DNA of 16,058 nucleotides from M3007 sp046153695. GTDB lineage: Bacteria; Bacteroidota; Bacteroidia; Chitinophagales; Saprospiraceae. The notes beneath the pieces are model-generated. The model was not told the origin of the DNA and did not search any database. It saw only the letters and a list, made by a program, of their open reading frames with translations. This document shows, in pieces, positions 1 through 7,433 of the stretch. The stretch is from NCBI GenBank assembly GCA_046153695.1, contig JBJXEZ010000182.1:1-16058 (forward strand), given 5' to 3'. Position 1 is the stretch's first letter, and each line of letters begins with the position of its first letter. The translations under genes were made by a program, and so were the position numbers.

Positions 1-2
1 AC

Positions 3-1346
3 GAAAAAACGCTCGCTCTGCAAAAAACCAACACCACCAGCGAGAACCAACTTTTCCTGTACGACATCGCCTCGAAAAAAATGACCGAAATATCCGAGGC
101 TGCTGCCCTGGGCAGCTACGATGCATCCGGCTTCAGCAAGGACGGCAAATCATTTTTCTTCATTACCAACGCCGGAAAAGAATATTCCTACCTGGTGCAG
201 TACGATCTGGCCGGTGGCCAGCGCAAGACGCTTTTCGAGACCAATTGGGACGTGATGTACAGCTACGTCAGCGAAAACGAGAAGTACCGGGTGATTGCAA
301 TCAACGAAGACGGCAAAAACGCTCTGCGCATCCTCGATAATGCCAGCGGCCAGCCAGTGGCTTTTCCTGACATTCCCGATGGCGATATTTTGGCCGTTTC
401 CATCGCCAAAAGCGAGAAAAAAATGCGCCTCACCGTGGGCACGTCGAAGGCACCGAGCAACTTGTATGTCTACGATTTTGAAACAAAAAACCTGAAAAAA
501 CTGACCAACACGCTCAACCCGGAAATCAATGCCGACGACCTCGTGACGGCCGAAGTAGTGCGCTACAAATCGTTTGACGGACTGGAGATACCCGCCATTT
601 ACTACAAGCCGATCAATGCCACGCCCGACCAAAAAGTGCCCGCACTCGTGTGGGTACACGGCGGTCCCGGCGGCCAATCCCGAACGGGCTATTTCGCCTT
701 GTTGCAGTACCTCGTCAACCACGGGTACGCTGTTCTGGCAGTAAATAACCGGGGCAGTAGCGGCTATGGCAAGTCGTTTCACAAAATGGACGACCGTAAC
801 CACGGCGACAAAGATCTCAAGGACTGTATCTGGGGAAAAAAATGGCTGCAAGCCCAAGGTTATGTGGACACTGCCAAGATCGGCATCATCGGCGGCAGCT
901 ACGGCGGGTACATGACCATGGCGGGCATGACCTTCACGCCAGACGAGTTCAAAGTAGGCGTCAATATTTTCGGCGTGACCAACTGGCTGCGCACGCTCAA
1001 GTCGATACCGCCGTACTGGGAGAGTTTCCGGCAGGCATTGTATGAGGAACTTGGCGACCCCAACACCGCCGATTCTGTGCGGCTGTACAACATTTCACCG
1101 CTGTTTAATGCCGACCGGGTGAAAAATCCCGTCATGGTGCTGCAAGGTGCCAACGACCCGCGCGTGCTCCAGATCGAATCCGACGAGATAGCGGCAGCCA
1201 TGAAAAAGAACAAAGTGCCGGTGGAGTACGTCGTCTTCCCCGACGAGGGCCACGGTTTTGTAAAAAAAGAAAACGAGATCAAAGGCTATGGCGCTATCCT
1301 GGCCTTCCTCGACAAACATTTGAAAGGCAACCTGGCACCGAACTGA
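3..1346 (+). CDS. S9 family (prolyl oligopeptidase-like) peptidase, 5'-truncated by window edge
   Basis: Serine peptidase of the alpha/beta-hydrolase S9 family (prolyl oligopeptidase / acylaminoacyl-peptidase type), which cleaves short peptides and in Bacteroidota is often exported. The frame is open from base 3 with no start, so the gene begins upstream; 447 residues are visible. The first ~175 residues are the end of a beta-propeller, with LYDI and YVYDFETKNLKKLT blade motifs. The catalytic domain follows: oxyanion region HGGPGG near 660, nucleophile Ser in GGSYGGY (codon 897-899), Asp in GANDPR (1155-1157) and His in DEGHGF (1251-1253), so the triad is complete. The in-frame ATG at 81 lies inside the propeller and is not the true start. 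The stop codon is the first unit of the tandem repeat that follows. Family assignment is firm; the exact substrate is unknown. Confidence 0.93.
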   Translation, partial: EKTLALQKTNTTSENQLFLYDIASKKMTEISEAAALGSYDASGFSKDGKSFFFITNAGKEYSYLVQYDLAGGQRKTLFETNWDVMYSYVSENEKYRVIAINEDGKNALRILDNASGQPVAFPDIPDGDILAVSIAKSEKKMRLTVGTSKAPSNLYVYDFETKNLKKLTNTLNPEINADDLVTAEVVRYKSFDGLEIPAIYYKPINATPDQKVPALVWVHGGPGGQSRTGYFALLQYLVNHGYAVLAVNNRGSSGYGKSFHKMDDRNHGDKDLKDCIWGKKWLQAQGYVDTAKIGIIGGSYGGYMTMAGMTFTPDEFKVGVNIFGVTNWLRTLKSIPPYWESFRQALYEELGDPNTADSVRLYNISPLFNADRVKNPVMVLQGANDPRVLQIESDEIAAAMKKNKVPVEYVVFPDEGHGFVKKENEIKGYGAILAFLDKHLKGNLAPN

Positions 1347-1420
1347 GCGGTGAGCGGGTGAGCGGGTGAGCGGGTGAGCGGGTGAGCGGGTGAGAGCGGT
1401 GAGAGCGGTGAGCGGGTGAG
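1344..1420. repeat. 8-bp tandem minisatellite, about 9.5 units
   Basis: The unit TGAGCGGG is repeated head to tail from the stop codon of the peptidase gene to 9 bp before the ATG of the acetyltransferase. Unit lengths read 7, 8, 8, 8, 8, 8, 9, 9, 8 plus a 4-base remnant; the two 9-base variants are TGAGAGCGG. Each unit carries a TGA and a GTG. The array fills nearly all of the intergenic space, so the promoter or translation-initiation region of the next gene must lie within or beside it. Copy number is likely to vary between strains (inference). Confidence 0.9.
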
Positions 1421-1429
1421 CATTTGGAT

Positions 1430-1909
1430 ATGATTACATTGCAACATACGGACTCAAGTAACAGCGACTTTGTCGCACTGGTCAAACTGCTTGACCTCGA
1501 ACTCGCCGTTCGTGACGGGGACGAGCACGCGTTTTATTCGCAGTTCAACAGCATAACTACGCTCCGGCACGCCGTTCTCGCCACCGAGAACGGTGTGCCG
1601 GTGGCTTGTGGAGCCATGCGGGCTTTTGCGCCGGGCATCATGGAAATCAAACGGATGTACACCCTTCCGGAAGCACGAGGGCAGGGCATCGCCGTCCAAA
1701 TACTGGCCGAACTGGAAGCCTGGGCTGCCGAGTTGGAGTATCAAAAATGTGTGCTGGAGACGGGCGTAAATCAGCCCGAGGCCATCACGCTGTACAACAA
1801 GTGCGGGTACCGGCAAATCCCGAATTACGGGCAGTATTCCGGGGTGGGGAACAGTTTGTGCTTTGAAAAAGAAATCACACCCGCTCTAGCAGACTCGCAT
1901 TCACCGTGA
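1430..1909 (+). CDS. GNAT family N-acetyltransferase
   Basis: A 159-residue single-domain GNAT enzyme, which transfers an acetyl group from acetyl-CoA to an amine; the substrate cannot be read from sequence. The acetyl-CoA pyrophosphate loop is ARGQGIA (residues ~82-88), preceded by the beta4 strand MEIKRMYTLP and followed by a long helix (VQILAELEAWAAEL). The typical late GNAT strand and helix (CVLETGVNQPEAITLYNKCGYRQIPNYG) is present. I chose ATG 1430; the frame is open to a TTG at 1424, but that would add only two residues. No Shine-Dalgarno is visible, only the minisatellite. The 3' end overlaps the convergent NusG-like gene by 35 bp. Confidence 0.9.
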   Translation: MITLQHTDSSNSDFVALVKLLDLELAVRDGDEHAFYSQFNSITTLRHAVLATENGVPVACGAMRAFAPGIMEIKRMYTLPEARGQGIAVQILAELEAWAAELEYQKCVLETGVNQPEAITLYNKCGYRQIPNYGQYSGVGNSLCFEKEITPALADSHSP

Positions 1910-2417
1910 TGAGCAAACTGTAGCCCAATCGATCCAGCACCACCTGAAACCGGCGCTTGCCGTCCGTTTTCACTACCCAACCGCGCAGTCCGGCGAGCGC
2001 GCCCCCGCTGATTTCCACCGGGTCGCCCTCTGTAAGCAGGCCGGGCACGGCGGTCACGTCGAGGTTGTCCTCCAGTGCGATGCGCCGCAGGAGTTCAATT
2101 TCTTCTTCCGGTATGGCCAGCAGGTCATGGCCGAAATGGACAAAGCCCGCCGCGTATTCGGTTTCCAGCACGGGCAGGTAATCGGATTTGGAAATTTTCA
2201 CAAAAACATAGCCGGAGATGATCGGCTTCTCCGTCAAGCGTGTGCTGCGCACATAACGGCGCAGCACGCGCAATAGTGGCAGGTAGGCGTGTACGCCTTT
2301 TTTCGATAAAGCGTATTGCACAACTTTTTCGCACTTGGCGCGAGTGCGAACGGCAAACCAGCGTGGCTCGGTGACGTGGAGGTGGTTGATGGCCATGACT
2401 GGCGCAAAGATGGCCAT
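1875..2417 (-). CDS. NusG-like transcription antitermination factor (UpxY/RfaH type)
   Basis: A 180-residue NusG paralogue. The N-terminal NGN domain starts at PRWFAVRTRAKCEKVVQYALSKKG and runs through YLPLLRV...KPIISGYVFVKI, the conserved face that contacts RNA polymerase. A C-terminal KOW domain follows (TEGDPVEISGGALAGLRGWVV). Specialised NusG proteins of this kind bind the elongation complex at particular operons and suppress pausing or termination; in Bacteroidota they often head surface-polysaccharide clusters. No such cluster is nearby, so the target is unknown. Start choice is uncertain: ATG 2417 (used here) or ATG 2396 (173 residues), both before the NGN domain; upstream in-frame extension to 2525 lacks family similarity. 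It is convergent with the acetyltransferase and divergent from the MoxR gene. Confidence 0.85.
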   Translation of the reverse strand: MAIFAPVMAINHLHVTEPRWFAVRTRAKCEKVVQYALSKKGVHAYLPLLRVLRRYVRSTRLTEKPIISGYVFVKISKSDYLPVLETEYAAGFVHFGHDLLAIPEEEIELLRRIALEDNLDVTAVPGLLTEGDPVEISGGALAGLRGWVVKTDGKRRFQVVLDRLGYSLLITVNASLLERV

Positions 2418-2482
2418 GTGCCACGAAAATATGCCCGGAGTTACCGTTTTTCCACGGATAGCCCGACCTTGGCAGCCCAGAG

Positions 2483-2490
2483 TAGTTTTG
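2483..2490 (+). promoter_or_regulatory. possible Bacteroidota -7 promoter element for the MoxR gene
   Basis: TAGTTTTG matches the Bacteroidota sigma-ABfr -7 consensus TAnnTTTG exactly, 43 bp before the ATG at 2533, in the divergent gap. No convincing TTTG -33 element lies at the expected 19-23 bp spacing, so this is tentative. Confidence 0.3.
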
Positions 2491-2532
2491 AGTTTTGAGT
2501 TACCGCATCTGGTAAAAAACAACACACCGAAA

Positions 2533-3561
2533 ATGACAAACGACGATTTAGAAAACCAGGAAATGCCGGATACAGTAGAAGAACCGGCGATAGACCCGCT
2601 ACCGGCGGGCGTGGACGTGTCGCCCGTACAGATGCGGGCCGAGCGCGTGAAAACCCAGATCGGGCAGGTAATTGTGGGCCAGGAAAATATGCTGGATCAA
2701 ATGCTGGTGGCCCTGTTCACGGGGGGGCACGTCCTGCTGGAGGGTGTGCCGGGTATTGCCAAAACACTGAGTGCCAAGTTGCTGGCTCGAACCATTGCCT
2801 CCGGGTTCAGCCGTGTGCAGTTCACGCCGGACCTCATGCCAGCCGATGTGGTGGGCACGCCAGTGTTCAACATGAAAACTTCGGAATTCAACTTCAAGCC
2901 AGGGCCGATCTTTTCCAATATCGTGCTCATTGACGAGATCAACCGCGCACCGGCAAAAACGCAAGCCGCCCTGTTCGAGGTGATGGAAGAATTTCAGGTG
3001 ACCGTGGACGGCCACACCTACCCGATGGAGTTGCCGTTTTTTGTGGTAGCCACTCAAAACCCAATTGAGCAGGAAGGCACATACAAATTGCCGGAAGCCC
3101 AACTCGACCGTTTCCTGTTCAAGATCATACTCGAATACCCCAGCCTCGACGAGGAAAAAATGATCTTGCGGCGTTTCCAAAACGATTTCGCTGGCGCCCT
3201 GCGCGAGGTGGTGCAGCCGGTACTCACCCCGGCCGATATCGCCGACTGCCGCCAGCGTATCGAGCAGGTGTTCATCCGGGAAGAGCTGCTGGACTACATC
3301 GCCGCCATCGTACACAACACCCGCAACAATGGCGACCTGTTCCTCGGTGCCAGCCCGCGAGCGTCGTTGGCACTGATGAAAACCGCCAAGGCCGTTGCCG
3401 CCATCAGTGGCCGCAATTTCGTGACACCCGACGATATCCGTCAGGTCGTGTTCCCGGCCCTCAACCACCGCGTCATCCTCACCCCCGACCGGGAGATGGA
3501 GGGTTTTCGTGTACGCGAAGTGCTGGAAGAGTTAGTGAAAAAAGTAGAGGTGCCGCGGTAG
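2533..3561 (+). CDS. MoxR family AAA+ ATPase
   Basis: A 342-residue AAA+ ATPase of the MoxR family; members act as chaperone-like activators of von Willebrand factor A proteins and in cell-envelope or stress responses. Walker A is GVPGIAKT (residues 71-78; MoxR proteins usually have Ala before the Lys), Walker B is VLIDE (131-135), sensor 1 is VVATQNP (Asn177), and the C-terminal lid domain holds SPRASLALMKTAKAVAAISGR. The start is ATG 2533: upstream codons read low-complexity antisense of the neighbouring gene and lack family similarity. The usual partners (DUF58, VWA and BatA-type genes) are not next door; a DUF3667-like gene follows by 38 bp on the same strand. A SpoIIM-family gene, often found in MoxR operons, is 9 kb away. 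Confidence 0.93.
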   Translation: MTNDDLENQEMPDTVEEPAIDPLPAGVDVSPVQMRAERVKTQIGQVIVGQENMLDQMLVALFTGGHVLLEGVPGIAKTLSAKLLARTIASGFSRVQFTPDLMPADVVGTPVFNMKTSEFNFKPGPIFSNIVLIDEINRAPAKTQAALFEVMEEFQVTVDGHTYPMELPFFVVATQNPIEQEGTYKLPEAQLDRFLFKIILEYPSLDEEKMILRRFQNDFAGALREVVQPVLTPADIADCRQRIEQVFIREELLDYIAAIVHNTRNNGDLFLGASPRASLALMKTAKAVAAISGRNFVTPDDIRQVVFPALNHRVILTPDREMEGFRVREVLEELVKKVEVPR

Positions 3562-3599
3562 GGCAGAGCGTAGTTCGTCCGCTGAAAAATTTCTTCTCG

Positions 3600-4436
3600 A
3601 TGCATCTGCCTGATCAAAATCCGCCGGAAAATTGCCCCTCCTGCGGGGCGTCATTCAAGGGCAAATACTGCCATAAGTGTGGCGAAAAGCGGGTGTCGGC
3701 CAAGGACTTTCAATGGCGCAAGTACGCGCAGACGCTGGCCGAGCATTTTTCGCATTTCGATTCCAAAGTGCTGCGTTCGCTCCGGGCATTGGTGCTACAA
3801 CCTGGTTTTCTGAGCGCCGAGTATGTGACCGGGCGGCGAAACCTGTACGTCAAACCCCTGCAACTATTTCTGCTGCTCAACCTCGCGTTTTTCCTCTTCT
3901 TCGGCGACAATGATGTTTTTTCACCTAAACTGAAGTGGGTGTACCACTCCGAATCCGATTCCAAAATATGGAGTGGTGAACGCATAAAAGACCTGACAGA
4001 CGCTTACGCAGCACGCGAACAAATCGCACTCGAAACGGCCATCAAAACCATTGATACCAAAAGCGCCAGCCTGACCAAAGTGTTGCTTTACCTTTTTGTG
4101 CCCCTGATCGGCGCCCTGTTTTTTGCCCTGTTTTTCCGGCAAAACCCCTACTACCTCTGCCACCTGATTTTTGCCACGCACTGGTTCGCATTCCTGCTGC
4201 TGCTGCTCATGGTTGGAGGCACATTGATTATTCTGCTTTTTCGTGTGAACGGCATGCCGCTACTGATGTCTTTTCTCGCCCTGCTCCAGCCGGTTCACCT
4301 GCTGGCTACCCGGCATTTTTATGGTGGCCATTGGGTCTGGCTTGTCCTTAAAACCCTGGCATTTTTCGCCGCTTTTTCCGCGTTGTACCTGCTGTACCGG
4401 GATTTTATTTTGTTTCTGACCCTGCGGTTTTTGTAG
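3600..4436 (+). CDS. DUF3667-like zinc-ribbon membrane protein
   Basis: A 278-residue integral membrane protein of unknown function. It begins with a CPSCG...YCHKCGE zinc ribbon (Cys12, 15, 24, 27), followed by a soluble linker with the pattern LRALVLQPGFLSAEYVTGRRNLYVKPLQLF that is characteristic of DUF3667 proteins in Bacteroidota. About five hydrophobic segments follow, starting with LFLLLNLAFFLFFG, with a charged loop between the first and second (KIWSGERIKDLTDAYAAREQ). ATG 3600 puts the zinc ribbon at the extreme N-terminus, as in relatives. It probably shares a transcript with the MoxR gene, 38 bp upstream. The family is recognised by pattern; the role is unknown. Confidence 0.8.
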   Translation: MHLPDQNPPENCPSCGASFKGKYCHKCGEKRVSAKDFQWRKYAQTLAEHFSHFDSKVLRSLRALVLQPGFLSAEYVTGRRNLYVKPLQLFLLLNLAFFLFFGDNDVFSPKLKWVYHSESDSKIWSGERIKDLTDAYAAREQIALETAIKTIDTKSASLTKVLLYLFVPLIGALFFALFFRQNPYYLCHLIFATHWFAFLLLLLMVGGTLIILLFRVNGMPLLMSFLALLQPVHLLATRHFYGGHWVWLVLKTLAFFAAFSALYLLYRDFILFLTLRFL

Positions 4437-4477
4437 GGCGGAATACCATGCGAACGACATTTTCGGCAAAAAAGGGC

Positions 4478-4921
4478 CTAAACCAGCAGTGTCCATTCCC
4501 AGGCATCTCCAATTTCGTGATCCTGGACAATACCGGAGAAAACAAAACCGCATCGTTCCAGTATAGTCGTGGAAGCGTTTTTTTCGGGCGCCGTTTTGGC
4601 AAAAATGGTCAGGGATGGATCGGCTTTTTGGGCCAGTTCGATTAATGCCCGGCATGCATGGGTCGCAATTCCTTTTCCCTCGAAGGGCGCAAAAGTCCAG
4701 TACGAAATTTCTACCCGACCCTGTTTGGGCGGCCCGGTGAACGCGCAACAACCAACAATTTGATTGTCCAGTTTTACAAAATAGCCAATCCAGGGCGGCT
4801 GAAAGTCAATTTTAGGGTAATAATTCGCCCACATTTGCAAGGCAGCCTTGCAATCTTCCGAGGCGTATTCTGCCTTCGTCGGGTCTTCGTCGGGCTGGAT
4901 GGAGACAAGTGTGATATGCAT
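4478..4921 (-). CDS. GNAT family N-acetyltransferase (RimJ/RimL-like)
   Basis: A 147-residue acetyltransferase. Features in order: WIGYFVKLDNQIVGCCAFTGPP (beta2-beta3 strands), VEISYWTFAPFEGKGIATHACRALIELA (beta4 and the acetyl-CoA loop EGKGIA, residues 81-86), then TIFAKTAPEKNASTTILERCGFVFSGIVQD, the end typical of enzymes that acetylate protein N-termini or small amines. The substrate is not predictable. ATG 4921 gives the normal N-terminus. It is convergent with the DUF3667-like gene (41-bp gap) and starts 33 bp after the end of the frameshifted small ORF on the same strand, suggesting co-transcription. Confidence 0.87.
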   Translation of the reverse strand: MHITLVSIQPDEDPTKAEYASEDCKAALQMWANYYPKIDFQPPWIGYFVKLDNQIVGCCAFTGPPKQGRVEISYWTFAPFEGKGIATHACRALIELAQKADPSLTIFAKTAPEKNASTTILERCGFVFSGIVQDHEIGDAWEWTLLV

Positions 4922-4954
4922 AGATCAGAGGGTTTAAATTGGCCGCCGGGATAT

Positions 4955-5190
4955 TCAAACTCGCAACATGCCGCTGAATCCACTTCTTGCATAGTACGAG
5001 GAAGCGCCGTTGCGGTAAACGAACTCGGTATTGTAGCGAAAATCGGCAAAGAGCACGCCGCCAAGCCGCCTGATTTCCGCCGGTATTTGGAGCCAACTCG
5101 AGGTTTTGTGTCAAACTCCCCACGTTTTTGCCGACTTTGGTATTGTGCTTTCGCCAGCAGTTCGATCGCTTTGGCGGCAGCAAAATCCAT
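4955..5190 (-). pseudogene. small ORF interrupted by a single frameshift, unknown family
   Basis: I do not recognise this family. Reading from ATG 5190, the frame gives MDFAAAKAIELLAKAQYQSR and on to about EFDTK. A -1 shift at the CAAAAC run near 5103-5108 then opens a frame reading SSWLQIPAEIRRLGGVLFADFRYN, VYRNGASSYYARSGF, and stops with TGA at 4957-4955. The joined product would be about 78 residues. The second part has a globular, aromatic-rich composition, whereas the unshifted frames turn Ser/Pro/Arg-rich. Position supports a former gene: 56 bp after the type IX-secreted gene and 33 bp before the acetyltransferase, same strand. It may be a real mutation, a homopolymer base-calling error, or a chance reading. 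Confidence 0.4.
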
Positions 5191-5246
5191 AGCATTATGC
5201 TCCGATTATTGCCATAAATGAATCCTGTTCAATGTGTCAGGCTGCA

Positions 5247-6395
5247 CTACTTGATAATCAAAAACCGTCGGGCCGTTTCCAAGCGTCTTGAGGTGCTTTG
5301 AACCTGATAAATATAGGCGCCTTGCGGCAACGATTGAATGTCCATTCTGACGTACTCGCTACCGGGCAAGTTGCAGTCCCCTTGCAAAATCACGGTACCA
5401 TTCAAATCGAAAACAGCAAGCCGGTAATTGCCCGCAGGCATACCACTCAGGTCGACGGCGACATAATCGGACGCGGGATTGGGCGAGATGCTAAAAGCGA
5501 TTTCCTGTCCATCGATTTCTGGAGCGGGCGTTATGGGCGGAAGGTTGTTTTTAAATCGAAGTACCGTGACCTGGTTTTGATCGCTGTTCAGGGTTGCACT
5601 GGCGATAATCTCCTTTACTGTATTCGAGAAAAAATGCAAGGCCACTGTAGTGTCGATGCCGAGAAGATTTTTGATCGGCCCTTCGGGAAAGGGTACGGAA
5701 AATGGTTGCCATCCCAAAAATGAATGGACGTCAAGGACTGTACTCGTATAAGTCGTTTGCTTTTGCCTTAAAACAGGGTAGATAACGGGCGCCGAAGGTC
5801 CGGGAATAGTCATTGTTCCCCACCCGTCTACCACTTCTACCACCTGCCTGTTACGGCGGAACCGTATGGAATCGACCAGATTGATACCGGGTATGTTGTT
5901 TATTAGAACCGGCGGGATGTCGGCCTTGGCCAAAGTTTGGGTAATGTTGGTAGTTTGTTGATTGAGATCAAAAATATTCATTGGAGAGCGCCTTTCAACG
6001 AGTGGCGGTTCGTACTGCACAATGATGTTGTTCCCCAAAAAAGCGAATATGCCCCCTACAAAGCCAAGTTGTTCAAATTTAGTAGCGGTTACATTGAAGT
6101 AAATCGAATCATTCGGGTTGGTGGTGACCAGGTCTGCGCCTGGAAAATTGGCATAATGGGCACCTGTAACGGCTGGTTTATAAACCTCCACAGACGATTG
6201 ACTGGGCACAATGTTGCTAATATCCCAGGTCTGATTCGGGCCAGGCGGTGTAAACAGGTGGATAGCATTCGGATTGAGCGCCCGTGCGTATTTCAGGGTG
6301 TCGCCTGCTACGGGGAAGGTGGCCGATGTGACCGTAATTTGGGCGAGTGCGAAATTGCTGCTAAACAGCAGAAGGGGGAGGATGTGTACTTTCAT
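5247..6395 (-). CDS. secreted protein with type IX secretion C-terminal sorting domain
   Basis: A 382-residue exported protein. The start is ATG 6395, which places a signal peptide (MKVHILPLLLFSSNFALAQ, cut probably after Ala18) at the N-terminus; an in-frame ATG at 6569 would bury it. The middle (~20-295) is a beta-rich region with no recognised enzyme motif: NQTWDISNI, a NPNDSIYFNVTATKFEQLGF stretch, and WGTMTIPGPSAPVIYPVLRQ. Residues ~301-382 form a type A sorting domain: FSISPNPASDYVAVDLS, YRLAVFDLNGTVI and a closing GAYIYQVQS...RRFLIIK. In Bacteroidota such domains direct export through the PorSS/Gld machinery and are cleaved at the surface. A function beyond being secreted or surface-attached cannot be assigned. 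Confidence 0.87.
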   Translation of the reverse strand: MKVHILPLLLFSSNFALAQITVTSATFPVAGDTLKYARALNPNAIHLFTPPGPNQTWDISNIVPSQSSVEVYKPAVTGAHYANFPGADLVTTNPNDSIYFNVTATKFEQLGFVGGIFAFLGNNIIVQYEPPLVERRSPMNIFDLNQQTTNITQTLAKADIPPVLINNIPGINLVDSIRFRRNRQVVEVVDGWGTMTIPGPSAPVIYPVLRQKQTTYTSTVLDVHSFLGWQPFSVPFPEGPIKNLLGIDTTVALHFFSNTVKEIIASATLNSDQNQVTVLRFKNNLPPITPAPEIDGQEIAFSISPNPASDYVAVDLSGMPAGNYRLAVFDLNGTVILQGDCNLPGSEYVRMDIQSLPQGAYIYQVQSTSRRLETARRFLIIK

Positions 6396-6543
6396 AAAAA
6401 TCTGATAATTTATTGTATGTATACTGGGGGTCAAAAGATAAACTAATGCCGTCGCTGTACTTAAAAGCACAACCTGCAATGTATAATTTCGCCCAGGCCA
6501 GACACGTCCGCAAAATACAGGATTCGATTTAAACGTCCTGCCA

Positions 6544-6599
6544 TTTTTTAAGTACCGAGACCGAATCAATTGTTAATTGAAACACGGTATCTAAAAAAA
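6544..6599. repeat. nested palindrome flanked by T and A runs
   Basis: An outer stem TACCG (6553-6557) / CGGTA (6585-6589) encloses an inner perfect stem TCAATT / AATTGA (6566-6571 and 6575-6580) with a 3-base loop. T6 lies on the left and A7 on the right, partly extending the stem. It sits between the E2-like gene and the type IX-secreted gene. On either strand the T-run precedes the stem, so it does not fit a normal intrinsic terminator. Confidence 0.4.
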
Positions 6600-6641
6600 G
6601 GCAGCGGATTGAACGGGTTAATTTAGAGCATGTTCTGGGCA

Positions 6642-7418
6642 TCACAACCCGACGCCGTTGTTGATTTTTTCGGATAAATCGCTCACAAAACGGGCCATCG
6701 GTGCGCCGTCCAGCACATCGTGGTCGAGGAGAATGGTCATATTCAGCACGTCCCGAATTACGATTTGGTCGTCCACTACGAGCGGTTTTTTCACCACCGT
6801 GCTGATGCCGAAACAAACCGGATGAACCGATGCCGGGATGAACCAGCCATTAGCCGAACCCATCATGCCGATGGACGTGACTGCTACATTGCCCATTTTG
6901 CTGAATGCCAGGTGCGGATGCGCCAGCAGGTAGCGCCAGAAGAAACGCCGGACAAAACCGGGGAGCAGGTAGTACAACCTCGCCAACCGTCCCGAGCGTT
7001 TTTGCAGCACGATGTCTTTGGCCGTGAACGGCCTGGTTTTAGCCTCCCGGATTTGCCGGGTGAGTTCTGCTGTACTGCGGGTGTCGGCCTGTTCGATCAC
7101 GAGAGGAACAGGGATTCGTTGCCCGTCCAATTCTTTTTCAATGATCAGTGAGACGTTGATATCCTCGAAAATGACCACCTGGCGTTTCCCCAGCAGGTAC
7201 CCGGCTACGAGATCGTGTTTCTTCAGGGTCAGGCTGATGACCTTGATGATCCAGGCAGTAAATGAAACCAGGTCGCCCTGCTCCCGGACTTTTTCCAGGC
7301 CGAGTGTCACGTCTATTTCCAGCAGCGCAACCACGTGGTGCTTCCGCTTTCCTGCACCGAACACATCGAGTGTGGCGATACGGGTGCGGGGGAAGGTGTG
7401 GGTGGTGAATGTTGTCAT
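6642..7418 (-). CDS. stand-alone 2-oxoacid dehydrogenase E2 catalytic-domain protein
   Basis: A 258-residue protein with only the acyltransferase (chloramphenicol acetyltransferase-like) fold of dihydrolipoamide acyltransferases. The active-site motif HDVLDG (His233, Asp237, Gly238) near the C-terminus is intact. Other family stretches are FTAWIIKVISLTLKKH, the NVSLIIEK strand, and MGNVAVTSIGMMG...FGISTVVKKP. The lipoyl and E1/E3-binding domains of a true E2 are absent, and there is no room for them: ATG 7418 is just 20 bp after the upstream gene's stop. Family members without a lipoyl domain occur in Bacteroidota and probably use a free acyl-CoA; the actual substrate is unknown. It is likely co-transcribed with the radical SAM gene. 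Confidence 0.88.
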   Translation of the reverse strand: MTTFTTHTFPRTRIATLDVFGAGKRKHHVVALLEIDVTLGLEKVREQGDLVSFTAWIIKVISLTLKKHDLVAGYLLGKRQVVIFEDINVSLIIEKELDGQRIPVPLVIEQADTRSTAELTRQIREAKTRPFTAKDIVLQKRSGRLARLYYLLPGFVRRFFWRYLLAHPHLAFSKMGNVAVTSIGMMGSANGWFIPASVHPVCFGISTVVKKPLVVDDQIVIRDVLNMTILLDHDVLDGAPMARFVSDLSEKINNGVGL

Positions 7419-7433
7419 TGCTTTAGAAAACTA

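Noticed and set aside
150..857. 235-codon minus-strand open frame
   Set aside because: Antisense to the S9 peptidase, with no recognisable domain; a compositional shadow.
1344..1420. CRISPR-like array
   Set aside because: The 8-bp units are contiguous without spacers, and no cas genes are present; it is a minisatellite.
2599..3468. Long open frame (289 codons) on the minus strand
   Set aside because: It is antisense to the MoxR ATPase, which has intact motifs; the translation is His/Glu-rich with no family pattern. It is a shadow of codon bias.
4774..5190. Unshifted 138-codon minus-strand frame through the small ORF and into the acetyltransferase
   Set aside because: After about residue 29 it becomes Ser/Pro/Arg/Lys-rich and overlaps the acetyltransferase by about 150 bp; the frameshifted reading is more protein-like.
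4658..5221. 187-codon plus-strand open frame
   Set aside because: It runs antisense through the acetyltransferase start and the small broken ORF, with no domain pattern or sensible start context.
6544..6599. Bidirectional intrinsic terminator
   Set aside because: The T-run lies 5' of the stem and the A-run 3' on either strand, which is the wrong order.
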